A stretch of DNA of 12,120 bases, taken from Alphaproteobacteria bacterium. GTDB lineage: Bacteria; Pseudomonadota; Alphaproteobacteria; GCA-2731375. This document shows, piece after piece, positions 1 through 8,827 of the stretch. Every line of letters begins with the position of its first letter. The stretch's first letter is position 1. The translations under genes were made by a program, and so were the position numbers. The DNA lies in contig JASLMY010000154.1 in NCBI GenBank assembly GCA_030746295.1, positions 1 through 12,120 of the forward strand, written 5' to 3'. A model generated the notes under the pieces. The model saw only the letters and a list, made by a program, of their open reading frames with translations, was not told the origin of the DNA and searched no databases.

Positions 1-497
1 TCTTCCTGTCCGAGCACATCGGCGGCGCGCACCGGGCCGGAAGCGACCGTGTAGTCGACATGGACCCGGTCCGCCGGGCCGCGTAGGCCGTCCGGGTTTC
101 GGGCCCCGCTCGGTCCGTCCGAGCGCCGCGTCCGGTCGAAAACGACGACCCGATCGGCGCCCATCGCCTGCTTCAGCAGCGCCTCAATCTCCAAATCGTA
201 GACGCTTTCCACCGCCGCGTCGTCATAGAGGTCGTCGACCGCCGTCTGGTGCCGCCTGAGCTCGAAGCCCTGGCGGTCCAACGCCAGCGTGGGCGCCTCG
301 GGGCGCATGTCGTGGATCGTCACCTCGCGCGCCTCGGTCTCGAAATGGACCTCGGGCGCGCCACCGGTGAGCGCGGAGCTCTTGAAATAGGGCTTCTCGT
401 CCTGCGGTACGATGAAGGTCAGCTGAGCGCGAACCTCGTCGGTGCCTCGGCTCGACATTTCCGAATTGCTTCCGCTTCGGGATTTCAACTGGTTCAT
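1..497 (-). CDS. CmcJ/NvfI-family Fe(II)/2-oxoglutarate-type oxygenase, C-terminus missing
   Basis: The gene is open to the left edge, so only the first 165 residues are visible; no stop or frameshift occurs in them. They match the layout of the CmcJ/NvfI oxidoreductase family (relatives act in cephamycin methoxylation, fungal meroterpenoid oxidation and gibberellin desaturation): an early FIVPQDEKPYF strand, then LALDRQGFEL, a VVVFDRTRR strand at about 117-125, and RVHVDYT at 144-150. H146 and D148 form the HxD pair expected to supply two iron ligands; the third His lies outside the window. The start at 497 is preferred over the in-frame ATG at 458 because a GAGGAAA ribosome site (504-510) and a plausible promoter (528-556) sit just upstream of it. 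It is divergent from the CoA-transferase gene. The family is clear; the substrate is unknown, and bacterial members are mostly uncharacterised. Confidence 0.8.
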   Translation of the reverse strand, partial: MNQLKSRSGSNSEMSSRGTDEVRAQLTFIVPQDEKPYFKSSALTGGAPEVHFETEAREVTIHDMRPEAPTLALDRQGFELRRHQTAVDDLYDDAAVESVYDLEIEALLKQAMGADRVVVFDRTRRSDGPSGARNPDGLRGPADRVHVDYTVASGPVRAADVLGQE

Positions 498-520
498 TCG
501 ACGTTTCCTCGGATGACACT

Positions 521-587
521 TTGCCAAGAAATAGTGACGCGGCCCGGAATTGTCACCGGTGTTGGCCAACTCGGCGGGCGTTGGCAA
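521..587. repeat. Cluster of inverted repeats in the divergent promoter region
   Basis: TTGCCAA at 521-527 is the exact reverse complement of TTGGCAA at 581-587. Between them lies the perfect 10-base palindrome GTTGGCCAAC at 561-570, which has the same TTGG/CCAA core. A further inverted pair, GTGAC (534-538) and GTCAC (552-556), overlaps the minus-strand promoter. Such spacing is typical of operator sites for a dimeric regulator, but no regulator gene is in the window, so the role is inferred. Confidence 0.4.
528..556 (-). promoter_or_regulatory. Putative sigma-70-type promoter for the CmcJ-like gene
   Basis: On the minus strand a -35-like GTGACA (551-556) is followed after 17 bases by a -10-like TATTTC (528-533). 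The predicted transcript would start near 521, giving a leader of about 24 bases that contains the GAGGAAA ribosome site. A GTGAC/GTCAC inverted repeat (534-538 and 552-556) lies inside the promoter, so a regulator could bind here. This is inferred from spacing and consensus match only. Confidence 0.4.
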
Positions 588-608
588 TGATTGGGACCCA
601 GCGACAGC

Positions 609-638
609 TTGGTCCGTCCACCGCCTCGATGCTAGGCT
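609..638 (+). promoter_or_regulatory. Possible promoter for the CoA-transferase gene
   Basis: TTGGTC (609-614) and TAGGCT (633-638) are separated by 18 bases and precede the start codon by about 40 bases. Both hexamers match the sigma-70 consensus only partly, which is common in GC-rich alphaproteobacteria. An inverted pair GGACC (594-598) and GGTCC (611-615) overlaps the -35. The call is weak. Confidence 0.28.
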
Positions 639-678
639 CGACGCCCCGATCGAACTGCAATTCCTTGGGAGAAGGCGC

Positions 679-1872
679 ATGAGTTCGGCCCTCGACGGTA
701 TCCGCATCATCGACATGACGCACAATCAGGCCGGCCCCGCCTGCACCCAGATCCTGGGCTTTCTGGGCGCCGACGTCATCAAGCTTGAGGAGCCCGGCAA
801 AGGCGACGTCGCCCGCACCAACCTGGCCGACCAAGAGGGCGACAGCCTCTTTTTCCTGAGCTTCAACGCCAACAAGCGGAGCCTGACGCTGAACCTCAAG
901 AGCGACGAGGGCAAGGCCCTCTTCAAGCAGGTGATCGCCGGCGCCGACGTGCTGGTGGAGAACTTCTCGCCCGGCGCCCTCGACCGCCTCGGCCTCGGTT
1001 GGGAGGTCCTGCGCGAGCTCAACCCGCGGCTGATCTACGCCACCATCAAGGGCTTCGGCACCTACGGCCCCTACAGCGACTACAAGAGCTTCGAGCCGAT
1101 CGCCCAGGCCATGGGCGGGGCGATGAGCGTCACCGGCTTTCCCGGCAACCCGCCGACCTTCGTCTGGCCCTCGATCGGCGATTCCGGCACCGGCATGCAT
1201 ATGGCGATCGGCATCCTGGCCGCCTTGCAGCAGCGCAACGGCAGCGGCCAGGGGCAGCATGTCGAGGTCTCGATGCAGGACGCGGTCGTCAACCTGATCC
1301 GGATCAGCCTGCGCGACCACCAACGCTTCGGCGAGATCCAACAGCGCAACGGCAACCAGTTGGGCCAGACGGTGCCCGGCAAGACCTACCCTTGCCACCC
1401 GGGCGGCGAGGACGATCACGTCTTCCTGTTCGTGCAGCCGCAGATGTGGCGTGCCTTCCTGGGCGTGATCGGCGAGCCGGAGCTGGCCGACGACCCCCGC
1501 TTCGAGACCCCGGCGGCCCGCTGGGAGAACCGCGGGGCGCTGGATGCCCTGGTCGAGGACTGGACCCGGGCCCGCCCCAAGCACGAGGTGATGCGGCTGA
1601 TGGGCGAGGCGGGTGTGCCCTGCGGCGCCTGTCAGAGCACCGGCGAGGTGCTTGCCGACCCCCACCTCGAGGCGCGCGAGATGATCGTCGACGTCGACTA
1701 TCCCGGCCGCGGCACCTATCAGCTGGTCGGCTGCCCGATCAAGCTCTCGGACTCGCCGGCCGAGATCCGGCGGCCGCCGCAACTGGGCGAGCACAGCGAT
1801 GCCGTGCTGGCCGAGCTCTGCGATCTCGACGCGGCGGAGCTGGTGCGGCTGAAAGAGGCGGGCGTCGTCTGA
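679..1872 (+). CDS. Class III (CaiB/BaiF) CoA-transferase, formyl-CoA transferase-like
   Basis: The 397-residue product is full length for family III CoA-transferases, interlocked cytoplasmic dimers that move CoA between carboxylic acids. It follows formyl-CoA:oxalate CoA-transferase (Frc/YfdW) closely along its length: SALDGIRIIDMT at the start, FLGADVIKLEEPG (28-40), NANKRSLTLNL (63-73), ENFSPGALDRLGL (94-106), GDSGTGMH (167-174) and VSMQDAVVNL (197-206). D168 aligns with the catalytic Asp169 of Frc. The glycine-rich loop that covers the Frc active site is not recognisable: the region at about 229-247 (QTVPGKTYPCHPGGE) is much shorter. The acceptor is therefore uncertain and may not be oxalate. 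GGAGAAGG at 668-675 supports the start at 679; the in-frame extension upstream runs through the promoter region. No oxalyl-CoA decarboxylase gene is visible nearby. Confidence 0.9.
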   Translation: MSSALDGIRIIDMTHNQAGPACTQILGFLGADVIKLEEPGKGDVARTNLADQEGDSLFFLSFNANKRSLTLNLKSDEGKALFKQVIAGADVLVENFSPGALDRLGLGWEVLRELNPRLIYATIKGFGTYGPYSDYKSFEPIAQAMGGAMSVTGFPGNPPTFVWPSIGDSGTGMHMAIGILAALQQRNGSGQGQHVEVSMQDAVVNLIRISLRDHQRFGEIQQRNGNQLGQTVPGKTYPCHPGGEDDHVFLFVQPQMWRAFLGVIGEPELADDPRFETPAARWENRGALDALVEDWTRARPKHEVMRLMGEAGVPCGACQSTGEVLADPHLEAREMIVDVDYPGRGTYQLVGCPIKLSDSPAEIRRPPQLGEHSDAVLAELCDLDAAELVRLKEAGVV

Positions 1873-1876
1873 CGCC

Positions 1877-2797
1877 TCAACACGTCGGCTCGGGCCAGCG
1901 GCGGTGCAGCCAGAGCCATTGCTCCGGCCGCTCGCGGATCCAGCCTTCGAGAAGGCGGTTGATCTTGGTCGTCAACGTCAGGACGTCGGCTGCCCGGTCG
2001 TCGCTTGCCGGCAGCTCGAGCGGTGCCAGGATGGTGACCCGGAAACGGGCGCCGTCGAGCCGCTCCGAGCGGGCCGGCAGCAACGGCAGGCGATAGCGCA
2101 GCGCCAGCTCGGCCGGCGTCGGCGCGGTCATCGCGGGACGGCAGAAGAAGGGCGCGGCGATGCCCTCGCTGAACCGCTGGTCGACCAGCATGCCGACCGT
2201 GCGGCCGGCCTTGATCAGACGGATGAGGCGGCGCGTGCCCTCGCTTCCCTTCGCCACCAGCTCGATGCCCGCCGTCGCCCGGGCACGAGCCACCATCGCC
2301 TCGACCAGCGGGTTGTTGGCGACCCGGTGGACGATGCCCATCTCGCCGCCGACGGCGACGAAGACGCGGGGCAGCAGCTCCCAGTTGCCGAGATGGGCGG
2401 AAACGAAGAGGACGCCGGCGCCCGAGTCGACGGCAGCCCTGAGGTGCTCGGCGCCGACGACCTCGACGCGGTCGTCCCCCGTCACGGCCGCCTCCAACGC
2501 GTCCAGATGACCGAGCTCGGCGACGGTCCGGCCCAGGTTCTCCCACATCCCGGCGACGATGCGACGGCGCTCCGCCGCCGCGATCTCGGGCAAGGCGACG
2601 GCGAGGTTGCGGTCGGCGCGCCGGCTGGCGGCGGCGAACAGCCTGCCGGCGAGCCGGCCGAGGCGGCCGCCGAGCGCCGAAGCGGCGTCGATCGGCAGCG
2701 AGCGGCAGAGGCCCAGCAGCGCCCACGCGCCCGCGGCCTCGAGCCGGTAGCGGAGCGGCTGCGCCAAGGGCCGCGCCCGCGCCGCCGCTTCAGCCAT
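1877..2797 (-). CDS. lpxL: Lipid A biosynthesis secondary acyltransferase, LpxL/HtrB family
   Basis: This 306-residue protein belongs to the LpxL/LpxM family of inner-membrane enzymes that add secondary fatty acyl chains to Kdo-bearing lipid A precursors. The catalytic HX4E motif is HLGNWE at 135-140. NNPLVEAM (161-168), the LVDQRF block (204-209), the P-T-A-E block around 226-230 and the C-terminal PEQWLWLHRRW (291-301) are all family hallmarks. The hydrophobic stretch at about 21-30 is the only candidate membrane anchor. Its first 8 bases (ATGGCTGA) overlap the end of lpxK, so the two are probably translationally coupled. LpxL versus a sibling acyltransferase, and the chain added, cannot be decided from sequence. 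The gene ends only 4 bases from the convergent CoA-transferase gene. Confidence 0.88.
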   Translation of the reverse strand: MAEAAARARPLAQPLRYRLEAAGAWALLGLCRSLPIDAASALGGRLGRLAGRLFAAASRRADRNLAVALPEIAAAERRRIVAGMWENLGRTVAELGHLDALEAAVTGDDRVEVVGAEHLRAAVDSGAGVLFVSAHLGNWELLPRVFVAVGGEMGIVHRVANNPLVEAMVARARATAGIELVAKGSEGTRRLIRLIKAGRTVGMLVDQRFSEGIAAPFFCRPAMTAPTPAELALRYRLPLLPARSERLDGARFRVTILAPLELPASDDRAADVLTLTTKINRLLEGWIRERPEQWLWLHRRWPEPTC

Positions 2798-3770
2798 CGC
2801 CCGCGACCCCGGCCAGCAACGCGGTCACCGCCGCCGGCGCCTCGAATTCGAGCCTGACATCGACCACATCGACCATGGCGCGGGCTTCTTCCGGCAGGCG
2901 GACGAAGTCCTTGGCCGTCGTCAAGAGCCGGGCTTCGTGTCGGCTGGCGGCCTCGACCAGGCGCATGATCTCGTCGCTGTCGTAGACGTGATGGTCGGCG
3001 AAGCGGTGTCCCTCCACCACCTCGACGCCCATGGCCACCAGGGTCTCGAAGAACTTCTCCGGCCGGCCGATGCCGGCGAAGGCGACGGCGGGCCCGCCAG
3101 CCAGGCGCTCCGCCTCGATCGTCGGCACGAGACGCGCCGGCAAGAGGGGGCGGTCGCCGACGATCGATCGCGGCACCCGACGGCTCTCCGGCAGGGCGGT
3201 CTCGATCCAGACCACGGCGTCGGCCCGCACCAGGCCCCGCGCCACCGGCTCGCGAAGCGGCCCGGCAGGCATCAGGCGGCCGTTGCCGAAACCGTAACCG
3301 GCATCGACGACCACGAACGAGAGGTCCTTCGCCAGCGACGGGTTCTGGAAGCCGTCGTCCAGGACGACGCAGTCGGCGCCGGCGGCGACCGCCGCCTCGG
3401 CCCCGGCGACCCGGTCGCGCGCCACCCAGGTCGGCGCCTGCCGGGCCAAGAGCAGCGCCTCGTCGCCGACCGCCGCCGCCGGCTCTCGTCCCGAGACCCG
3501 GAGCGGCCCGGCCTCGCGGCCGCCATAACCGCGGGTGAGGAAATGCGGCTGCCGGCCGAGCTGGCGCAGAAGCCCGACAAGGGCGAGTGCGGTCGGGGTC
3601 TTGCCGGCACCGCCGGCGACCAGATTGCCGACGCAGAGCACCGGAACCCCGATCCGCCGCGGCGTGCGGGCCGCTCGCGACAACAGCGCGCCCGCCTCGT
3701 AGAGGTGCGACAGCGGCGCCAGCAGCCTGGCCGTGGCCCCGTCGTGGCGCCAGAACTCAGGCGCGCGCAT
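2790..3770 (-). CDS. lpxK: Tetraacyldisaccharide 4'-kinase LpxK
   Basis: LpxK transfers the ATP gamma-phosphate to the 4' position of the lipid A disaccharide at the cytoplasmic face of the inner membrane, forming lipid IVA. The 326-residue length is normal. Visible hallmarks are the N-terminal FWR segment and membrane-associated helix (about 6-32), the P-loop GNLVAGGAGKTPT (48-60), LTRGYGG (78-84), the VGDEALLLA segment (101-109), LDDGFQ (137-142), GPLREP (170-175), FADHHVY (258-264) and LLTTAKDFVRLP (282-293). The first 14 bases overlap the 3' end of waaA and the last 8 overlap the acyltransferase gene, the usual tight packing of a late lipid A operon. Nothing looks damaged. Confidence 0.95.
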   Translation of the reverse strand: MRAPEFWRHDGATARLLAPLSHLYEAGALLSRAARTPRRIGVPVLCVGNLVAGGAGKTPTALALVGLLRQLGRQPHFLTRGYGGREAGPLRVSGREPAAAVGDEALLLARQAPTWVARDRVAGAEAAVAAGADCVVLDDGFQNPSLAKDLSFVVVDAGYGFGNGRLMPAGPLREPVARGLVRADAVVWIETALPESRRVPRSIVGDRPLLPARLVPTIEAERLAGGPAVAFAGIGRPEKFFETLVAMGVEVVEGHRFADHHVYDSDEIMRLVEAASRHEARLLTTAKDFVRLPEEARAMVDVVDVRLEFEAPAAVTALLAGVAGDG

Positions 3771-5049
3771 AAGCGTCGTCGGCGTCGTGCTGTTCGAGGT
3801 AGGGAACGATCTTCTCGACCAAGGCCTCGCGGACCCTCTCGCCCTCCTCGGTCAGGCGCAGGCCGGCCTCGGCCTGCCGGGCGACGCGGCGGGGATCGCC
3901 CAAGAGCCGGGCGAGCTCTTCTTCCAAGCCCTTGACGTCCGCCACCTGGATCGCCGCCTCGACCTCGTCGAGGTTGCGGACGCTCTCCTCGAAGTTCTCC
4001 ATATGGGGCCCGAACAGCACCGCGCAGTCGAGCCGCGCCGCTTCCAAGGGGTTGTGGCCGCCGTGACCGACCAGCGAGCCGCCGACGAAGGCGATACTGA
4101 CCGCCCGGTAAAAGACACCGAGCTCGCCCAGCGTATCGGCGACGTAGATCTCGGTGTCGGTCGTGATCGGCTCCATGCCGGCGCGGCGGCTGACGCCGGT
4201 CAAGCTGCGCCTCAGCGCGTCGCGGATCTCCTCGCCGCGCTCGGGGTGGCGTGGCGCGATGATCGTCAGAAGGCCCGGAAACCGACCCTTCAAAGACTGG
4301 TGGACGCGGGCGATCAGAGCTTCCTCGCCCGGATGCGTGCTGGCCGCGAGCCAGCAGGGCCGGCCCTCGACGGCACGGCTGATGCGATCGAGCTCGCGCT
4401 CGTCGGCCGGCAACGGCAGCGCCCCCGACTTCAGGTTGCCGACCCAGGTGACGTTGTCGGCGCCGAGCGTGCCCAGGCGGCCGGCATCGGGCAGGCTCTG
4501 CGCGATACAGAGATCGAAACAGCCGAGCATGGTCCTGACGAGGCTGGGCGCGCGCGACCAGCGTTTGAACGAGGTCTCCGAGATCCGGGCGTTGACCAGG
4601 ATCATCGGGATTTCCATCTCATAGGTCTCGAGCACCAGGTTGGGCCAGAACTCCGACTCGACCCAGATCGCCAGATCGGGATGCCAATGGTCGAGAAAGT
4701 TCCTGACCGCCGTCAGCTGATCGATGGGCACGTATTGATGCTCGGCCTGCTTCAGCAACCGCTTGGCCATCAGCTTGGCCGAGGTCACGGTTCCGGTCGT
4801 CAGCAGGAAATGGAGCCGGTCGTCGCGTGCCAGCAGACCCTCGATCAGGGTCAAGGCCGACATCGACTCGCCGACGCTGGCGGCATGCACCCAGACCAGA
4901 AAGCCGAGCGGCCGCGGCCGCGTCGGATAGCCCCGGCGCTCGCCGATCCGGATCGGATCTTCCTTGCCCTCCCTCAGCCGCCGGCTCATGTGGCGGTTGA
5001 TGAAGGGTTTCAGCAGGAAGGTCAGGATACGGTAGAGTACCGCCATCAT
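3757..5049 (-). CDS. waaA: 3-deoxy-D-manno-octulosonic acid (Kdo) transferase WaaA/KdtA
   Basis: WaaA transfers Kdo from CMP-Kdo to lipid IVA, linking lipid A to the core sugars; it is a membrane-anchored GT-B glycosyltransferase (GT30). At 430 residues it is of normal length. An N-terminal hydrophobic/basic anchor (about 3-24) precedes VHAASVGE (54-61), whose E61 matches the catalytic base. TTGTVTSA (84-91), ESEFWPN (131-137), IIAPRHPER (263-271) and GGSLVGHGGHNPLEAA (323-338) follow as expected. Two adjacent ATG codons (5047-5049 and 5044-5046) are possible; GGAAGG at 5052-5057 is 2 bases from the first and 5 from the second, so the second may be used (429 residues). It overlaps lpxK. Whether one or two Kdo residues are added cannot be read from sequence. 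Confidence 0.95.
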   Translation of the reverse strand: MMAVLYRILTFLLKPFINRHMSRRLREGKEDPIRIGERRGYPTRPRPLGFLVWVHAASVGESMSALTLIEGLLARDDRLHFLLTTGTVTSAKLMAKRLLKQAEHQYVPIDQLTAVRNFLDHWHPDLAIWVESEFWPNLVLETYEMEIPMILVNARISETSFKRWSRAPSLVRTMLGCFDLCIAQSLPDAGRLGTLGADNVTWVGNLKSGALPLPADERELDRISRAVEGRPCWLAASTHPGEEALIARVHQSLKGRFPGLLTIIAPRHPERGEEIRDALRRSLTGVSRRAGMEPITTDTEIYVADTLGELGVFYRAVSIAFVGGSLVGHGGHNPLEAARLDCAVLFGPHMENFEESVRNLDEVEAAIQVADVKGLEEELARLLGDPRRVARQAEAGLRLTEEGERVREALVEKIVPYLEQHDADDAYARA

Positions 5050-5097
5050 CGCCTTCCGGTCCTCGCTACACCTGCCCGAGGGTGGGCAACTGGCGAC

Positions 5098-5126
5098 ATT
5101 CTAATGCATGTTCGGCCCGAGCTTAA
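5098..5126 (-). promoter_or_regulatory. Possible internal promoter ahead of waaA
   Basis: The 133-base gap between the exporter and waaA holds a minus-strand TTAAGC (5121-5126), a 17-base spacer and TAGAAT (5098-5103), which matches the -10 consensus at 5 of 6 positions. The -35 match is poor (3 of 6). It could allow waaA-lpxK-lpxL to be transcribed separately from the exporter. Consensus match only. Confidence 0.33.
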
Positions 5127-5182
5127 CCTCCCGCTCGCCGGCGCCGGGGCTGTCGCGGGCAACGCCAAACGGCGTCCGAATT

Positions 5183-6958
<1,776 letters not shown>

Positions 6959-7019
6959 CACCTCGGGGCTCTGGTGGGGGCTGGTCAAGCGAGGAATCCG
7001 CGCCGGTTATCGCTGTACC

Positions 7020-7049
7020 AAGTTACCATGGCGGTGGATTCGCCGGCAA
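7020..7049 (-). promoter_or_regulatory. Weak candidate promoter ahead of the exporter gene
   Basis: The interval 6989-7105 separates the uptake cluster from the lipopolysaccharide block. It holds a minus-strand TTGCCG (7044-7049), an 18-base spacer and TAACTT (7020-7025), both partial consensus matches. The adjacent 7057-7105 is very GC-rich with short palindromes such as GGCGGCCGCC (7094-7103), but has no run of T and so no clear intrinsic terminator. Confidence 0.25.
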
Positions 7050-7105
7050 ATCGGTGCCTCCGGGAGCGCCCCCGGGGCGACGATCGCGGCCGCGGCGGCC
7101 GCCGG

Positions 7106-8128
7106 TCAGCGGAAAGCGGCGATGACCGCCTGCCACTGGCGCAGGAAGCGCTCCTTGTCGTCGAAGTGGATGCTCATCCAGAACTGCCGCGCGCCGGCCT
7201 CGATGGCGTCGTTCAGCTTGGCAACGCAATCATCCACCGTGCCGGCGACGGCGAACCGCTCGGCGAGGTAGTCGGTGAGGCCGAGCTCGTCGATCAGCTC
7301 ACGGTTGCTGCTGTCCGGCTTGTCGTGCTGGTCGGAACGGTAGCGCTCCCCCAGTGCCACGACCCGGTCGTGCAACTCGGCCGGGATGTGCTTGCCCTCG
7401 GTCGTGAAGCGGCTCAAGTGGCTGCCGGCAGAGGCCAGGGTCATGGCGATCTCGTCGATCGCCAGGCGGCGGTCGTCGCGGATGTTGGTGAGCGGCAGCC
7501 ACCACATGTCGACGTCATTCAGCCGGCGGCCCGCGGCCTTGGCGCCGCGCTCGACCTGGGCGATCGAATCCCGGACGATGTCAGGCGTCAGGCCGGTGTT
7601 GATGATCACGCCATCGGCGATCTCGCCGGCAAGATGCAGCATCTTCGGGCCCGAGGCGGCGAGGTAGATCGGCACCTTCTTCTGCCGCCAGGTCAGGCAG
7701 ACCGGACGGCCCTGCCATTCGGAGGACCCGGTTTCCAAGAGCTCGCGGACGGTCGTGACATAGGCACGAAGACGCGCCCGCGTCGACGGGCGCAGGCCCA
7801 GGTTCAAGACCGCGCTGTCGCCGGTGCCGATGCCCAGCATGGTCCGCCCCGGTGCCATCTCGTCTAGCGTTGCCGCCGCCCCGGCGGCGATCGCCGGGTG
7901 GCGGGTCAACGGGTTGATGACCCGGGGGCCGAGCCGAACCTTCTCGGTGTGCGCCGCGCAAAGCGCCAGGCACATGTAAACGTCCCGGTAGAGAGATTGG
8001 GAATCGGCGATGCCGACGATGTCGAAGCCGACCTCTTCGGCGATTTGAGTCCATTCGAGCGTTTCCTGGGCCGCGTTCGCCAGGTAGTTGACGCCAAAAC
8101 GGATCGGCCCCGACGGATCTTTCGTCAT
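7106..8128 (-). CDS. Luciferase-like (LLM class) flavin/F420-dependent oxidoreductase, MER-like
   Basis: The 340-residue product has the TIM-barrel pattern of luciferase-like monooxygenases, closest in style to the 5,10-methylenetetrahydromethanopterin reductase (MER) subgroup: IRFGVNYLANA (9-19), AEEVGFDIVGIADS (30-43), LGPRVINPLTRHPA (67-80, the conserved N-P-TRHP segment), LDEMAPGRTMLGIGTGDS (88-105) and IYLAASGPKMLHLAGEIADGVI (154-175, the ASGPK cofactor-binding region). Such enzymes use F420 or reduced flavin to reduce, oxidise or hydroxylate small molecules; the cofactor cannot be read from sequence and no F420 synthesis gene is here. The open frame reaches about 106 codons further upstream but that stretch lies inside the permease gene; ATG 8128, 17 bases after the permease stop and preceded by a G-rich ribosome site, is the start. 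As last gene of the uptake cluster it probably acts on the imported compound. Confidence 0.87.
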   Translation of the reverse strand: MTKDPSGPIRFGVNYLANAAQETLEWTQIAEEVGFDIVGIADSQSLYRDVYMCLALCAAHTEKVRLGPRVINPLTRHPAIAAGAAATLDEMAPGRTMLGIGTGDSAVLNLGLRPSTRARLRAYVTTVRELLETGSSEWQGRPVCLTWRQKKVPIYLAASGPKMLHLAGEIADGVIINTGLTPDIVRDSIAQVERGAKAAGRRLNDVDMWWLPLTNIRDDRRLAIDEIAMTLASAGSHLSRFTTEGKHIPAELHDRVVALGERYRSDQHDKPDSSNRELIDELGLTDYLAERFAVAGTVDDCVAKLNDAIEAGARQFWMSIHFDDKERFLRQWQAVIAAFR

Positions 8129-8145
8129 CTCCCCCCGTCCCTCGT

Positions 8146-8817
8146 CTATTGCTTGGCCAGCATGCGCCGCTCCATCCGGCTCAAGAGCCGCACCAACGGC
8201 CACAGCATCGCCAGATAGACCAGCGCGGCGATGATCAGCGGCGTCGGGTTGTAGGTGATCCCCTGCGACACCCGGGCCATGCGCAACAGCTCCGGCAGGG
8301 CGACGACGCTGGCCAGCGCCGTGAACTTGATGACCTCCAGCGTGTTGCTGGTGAGGTCCGGCGCCACGTTGCGCGCGGCCTGCGGCAGGATGACGTAGGC
8401 CATCGTCTGCAGGCCGTTGAGCCCGGTCGAGCGCGCCGCCTCCCACTGGCCGCGACCGACGCTCTCGATTCCGGCGCGGAAGATCTCGCCGTAGTAGCTG
8501 GAGGTGTTCAACAGGAAGGCGATCAGCACGGCGACGAAGTTCGGCACCTCCACGCCCAGGAACGGCAAGCCGTAGAACACCAGGATCAACAGCACCAGCG
8601 GCGGGAAAGCGCGGAAGAAGTCGACATAGGCGATCAGCAGCCAGTTGAGCCAGCGGATATGGAAACTGTAGGCAACGGCGACCGCGAGCCCGCCGATGAC
8701 GCCGAGCGGCACCACCACCAGGCAGAGCCGAATCGTCATCCAGAAGCCCTGCAGCAGCAACGGATAGACCTTCACCAGGACGTCGATGTTGAAGAAATTC
8801 TGCAGCAGTTGATCCAT
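8146..8817 (-). CDS. Polar amino acid-type ABC importer permease (second copy)
   Basis: This 223-residue integral membrane protein belongs to the HisM/GlnP permease family (type I importer fold). Hydrophobic segments lie at about 20-50, 57-68, 72-86, 92-104, 165-180 and 192-212. The cytoplasmic EAA loop that docks on the ATPase is at 116-147, with GRGQWEAARSTGL then YVILPQAARN. It begins 10 bases after the stop of the first permease gene, whose terminal GAGGCGG serves as its ribosome site. It aligns with the neighbouring permease without gaps over most of its length, so the two probably form a heterodimeric channel that arose by tandem duplication. The substrate cannot be told from the permease; the family takes amino acids and related small polar solutes. 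Confidence 0.92.
   Translation of the reverse strand: MDQLLQNFFNIDVLVKVYPLLLQGFWMTIRLCLVVVPLGVIGGLAVAVAYSFHIRWLNWLLIAYVDFFRAFPPLVLLILVFYGLPFLGVEVPNFVAVLIAFLLNTSSYYGEIFRAGIESVGRGQWEAARSTGLNGLQTMAYVILPQAARNVAPDLTSNTLEVIKFTALASVVALPELLRMARVSQGITYNPTPLIIAALVYLAMLWPLVRLLSRMERRMLAKQ
8429..8455. repeat. 27-base direct repeat shared by the two permease genes, copy 1
   Basis: Bases 8429-8455 are identical to 9111-9137 and encode the same part of the EAA loop in both permeases. The repeat spacing (682 bases) roughly equals one gene length, as expected for a tandem gene duplication under strong constraint at the ATPase-docking site. Confidence 0.75.
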
Positions 8818-8827
8818 GACCGCCGCC

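Noticed and set aside
223..519. A 98-codon minus-strand frame at the left end starting at 519
   Set aside because: It runs through the CmcJ-like gene in a different frame and is Arg/Gly-rich without motifs. The adjacent frame from 497 gives a clean family match with an HxD pair.
553..1794. A 413-codon open frame on the minus strand, antisense to the CoA-transferase
   Set aside because: It mirrors a well-supported gene, has a low-complexity composition and no recognisable domain; long antisense frames are expected at this GC content.
5162..5175. ACGCC/GGCGT hairpin just after the exporter stop as an intrinsic terminator
   Set aside because: The stem is only 5 base pairs and no T run follows on the minus strand, so termination is unlikely.
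7057..7105. GC-rich palindromic stretch after the LLM gene as a terminator
   Set aside because: The palindromes are short and overlapping, with no workable loop geometry for the longest pair and no T tract.
8129..8446. Upstream extension of the LLM protein to 446 residues
   Set aside because: The added 106 residues overlap the permease gene and are low complexity; ATG 8128 with a G-rich ribosome site and a family-like N-terminus is the better start.
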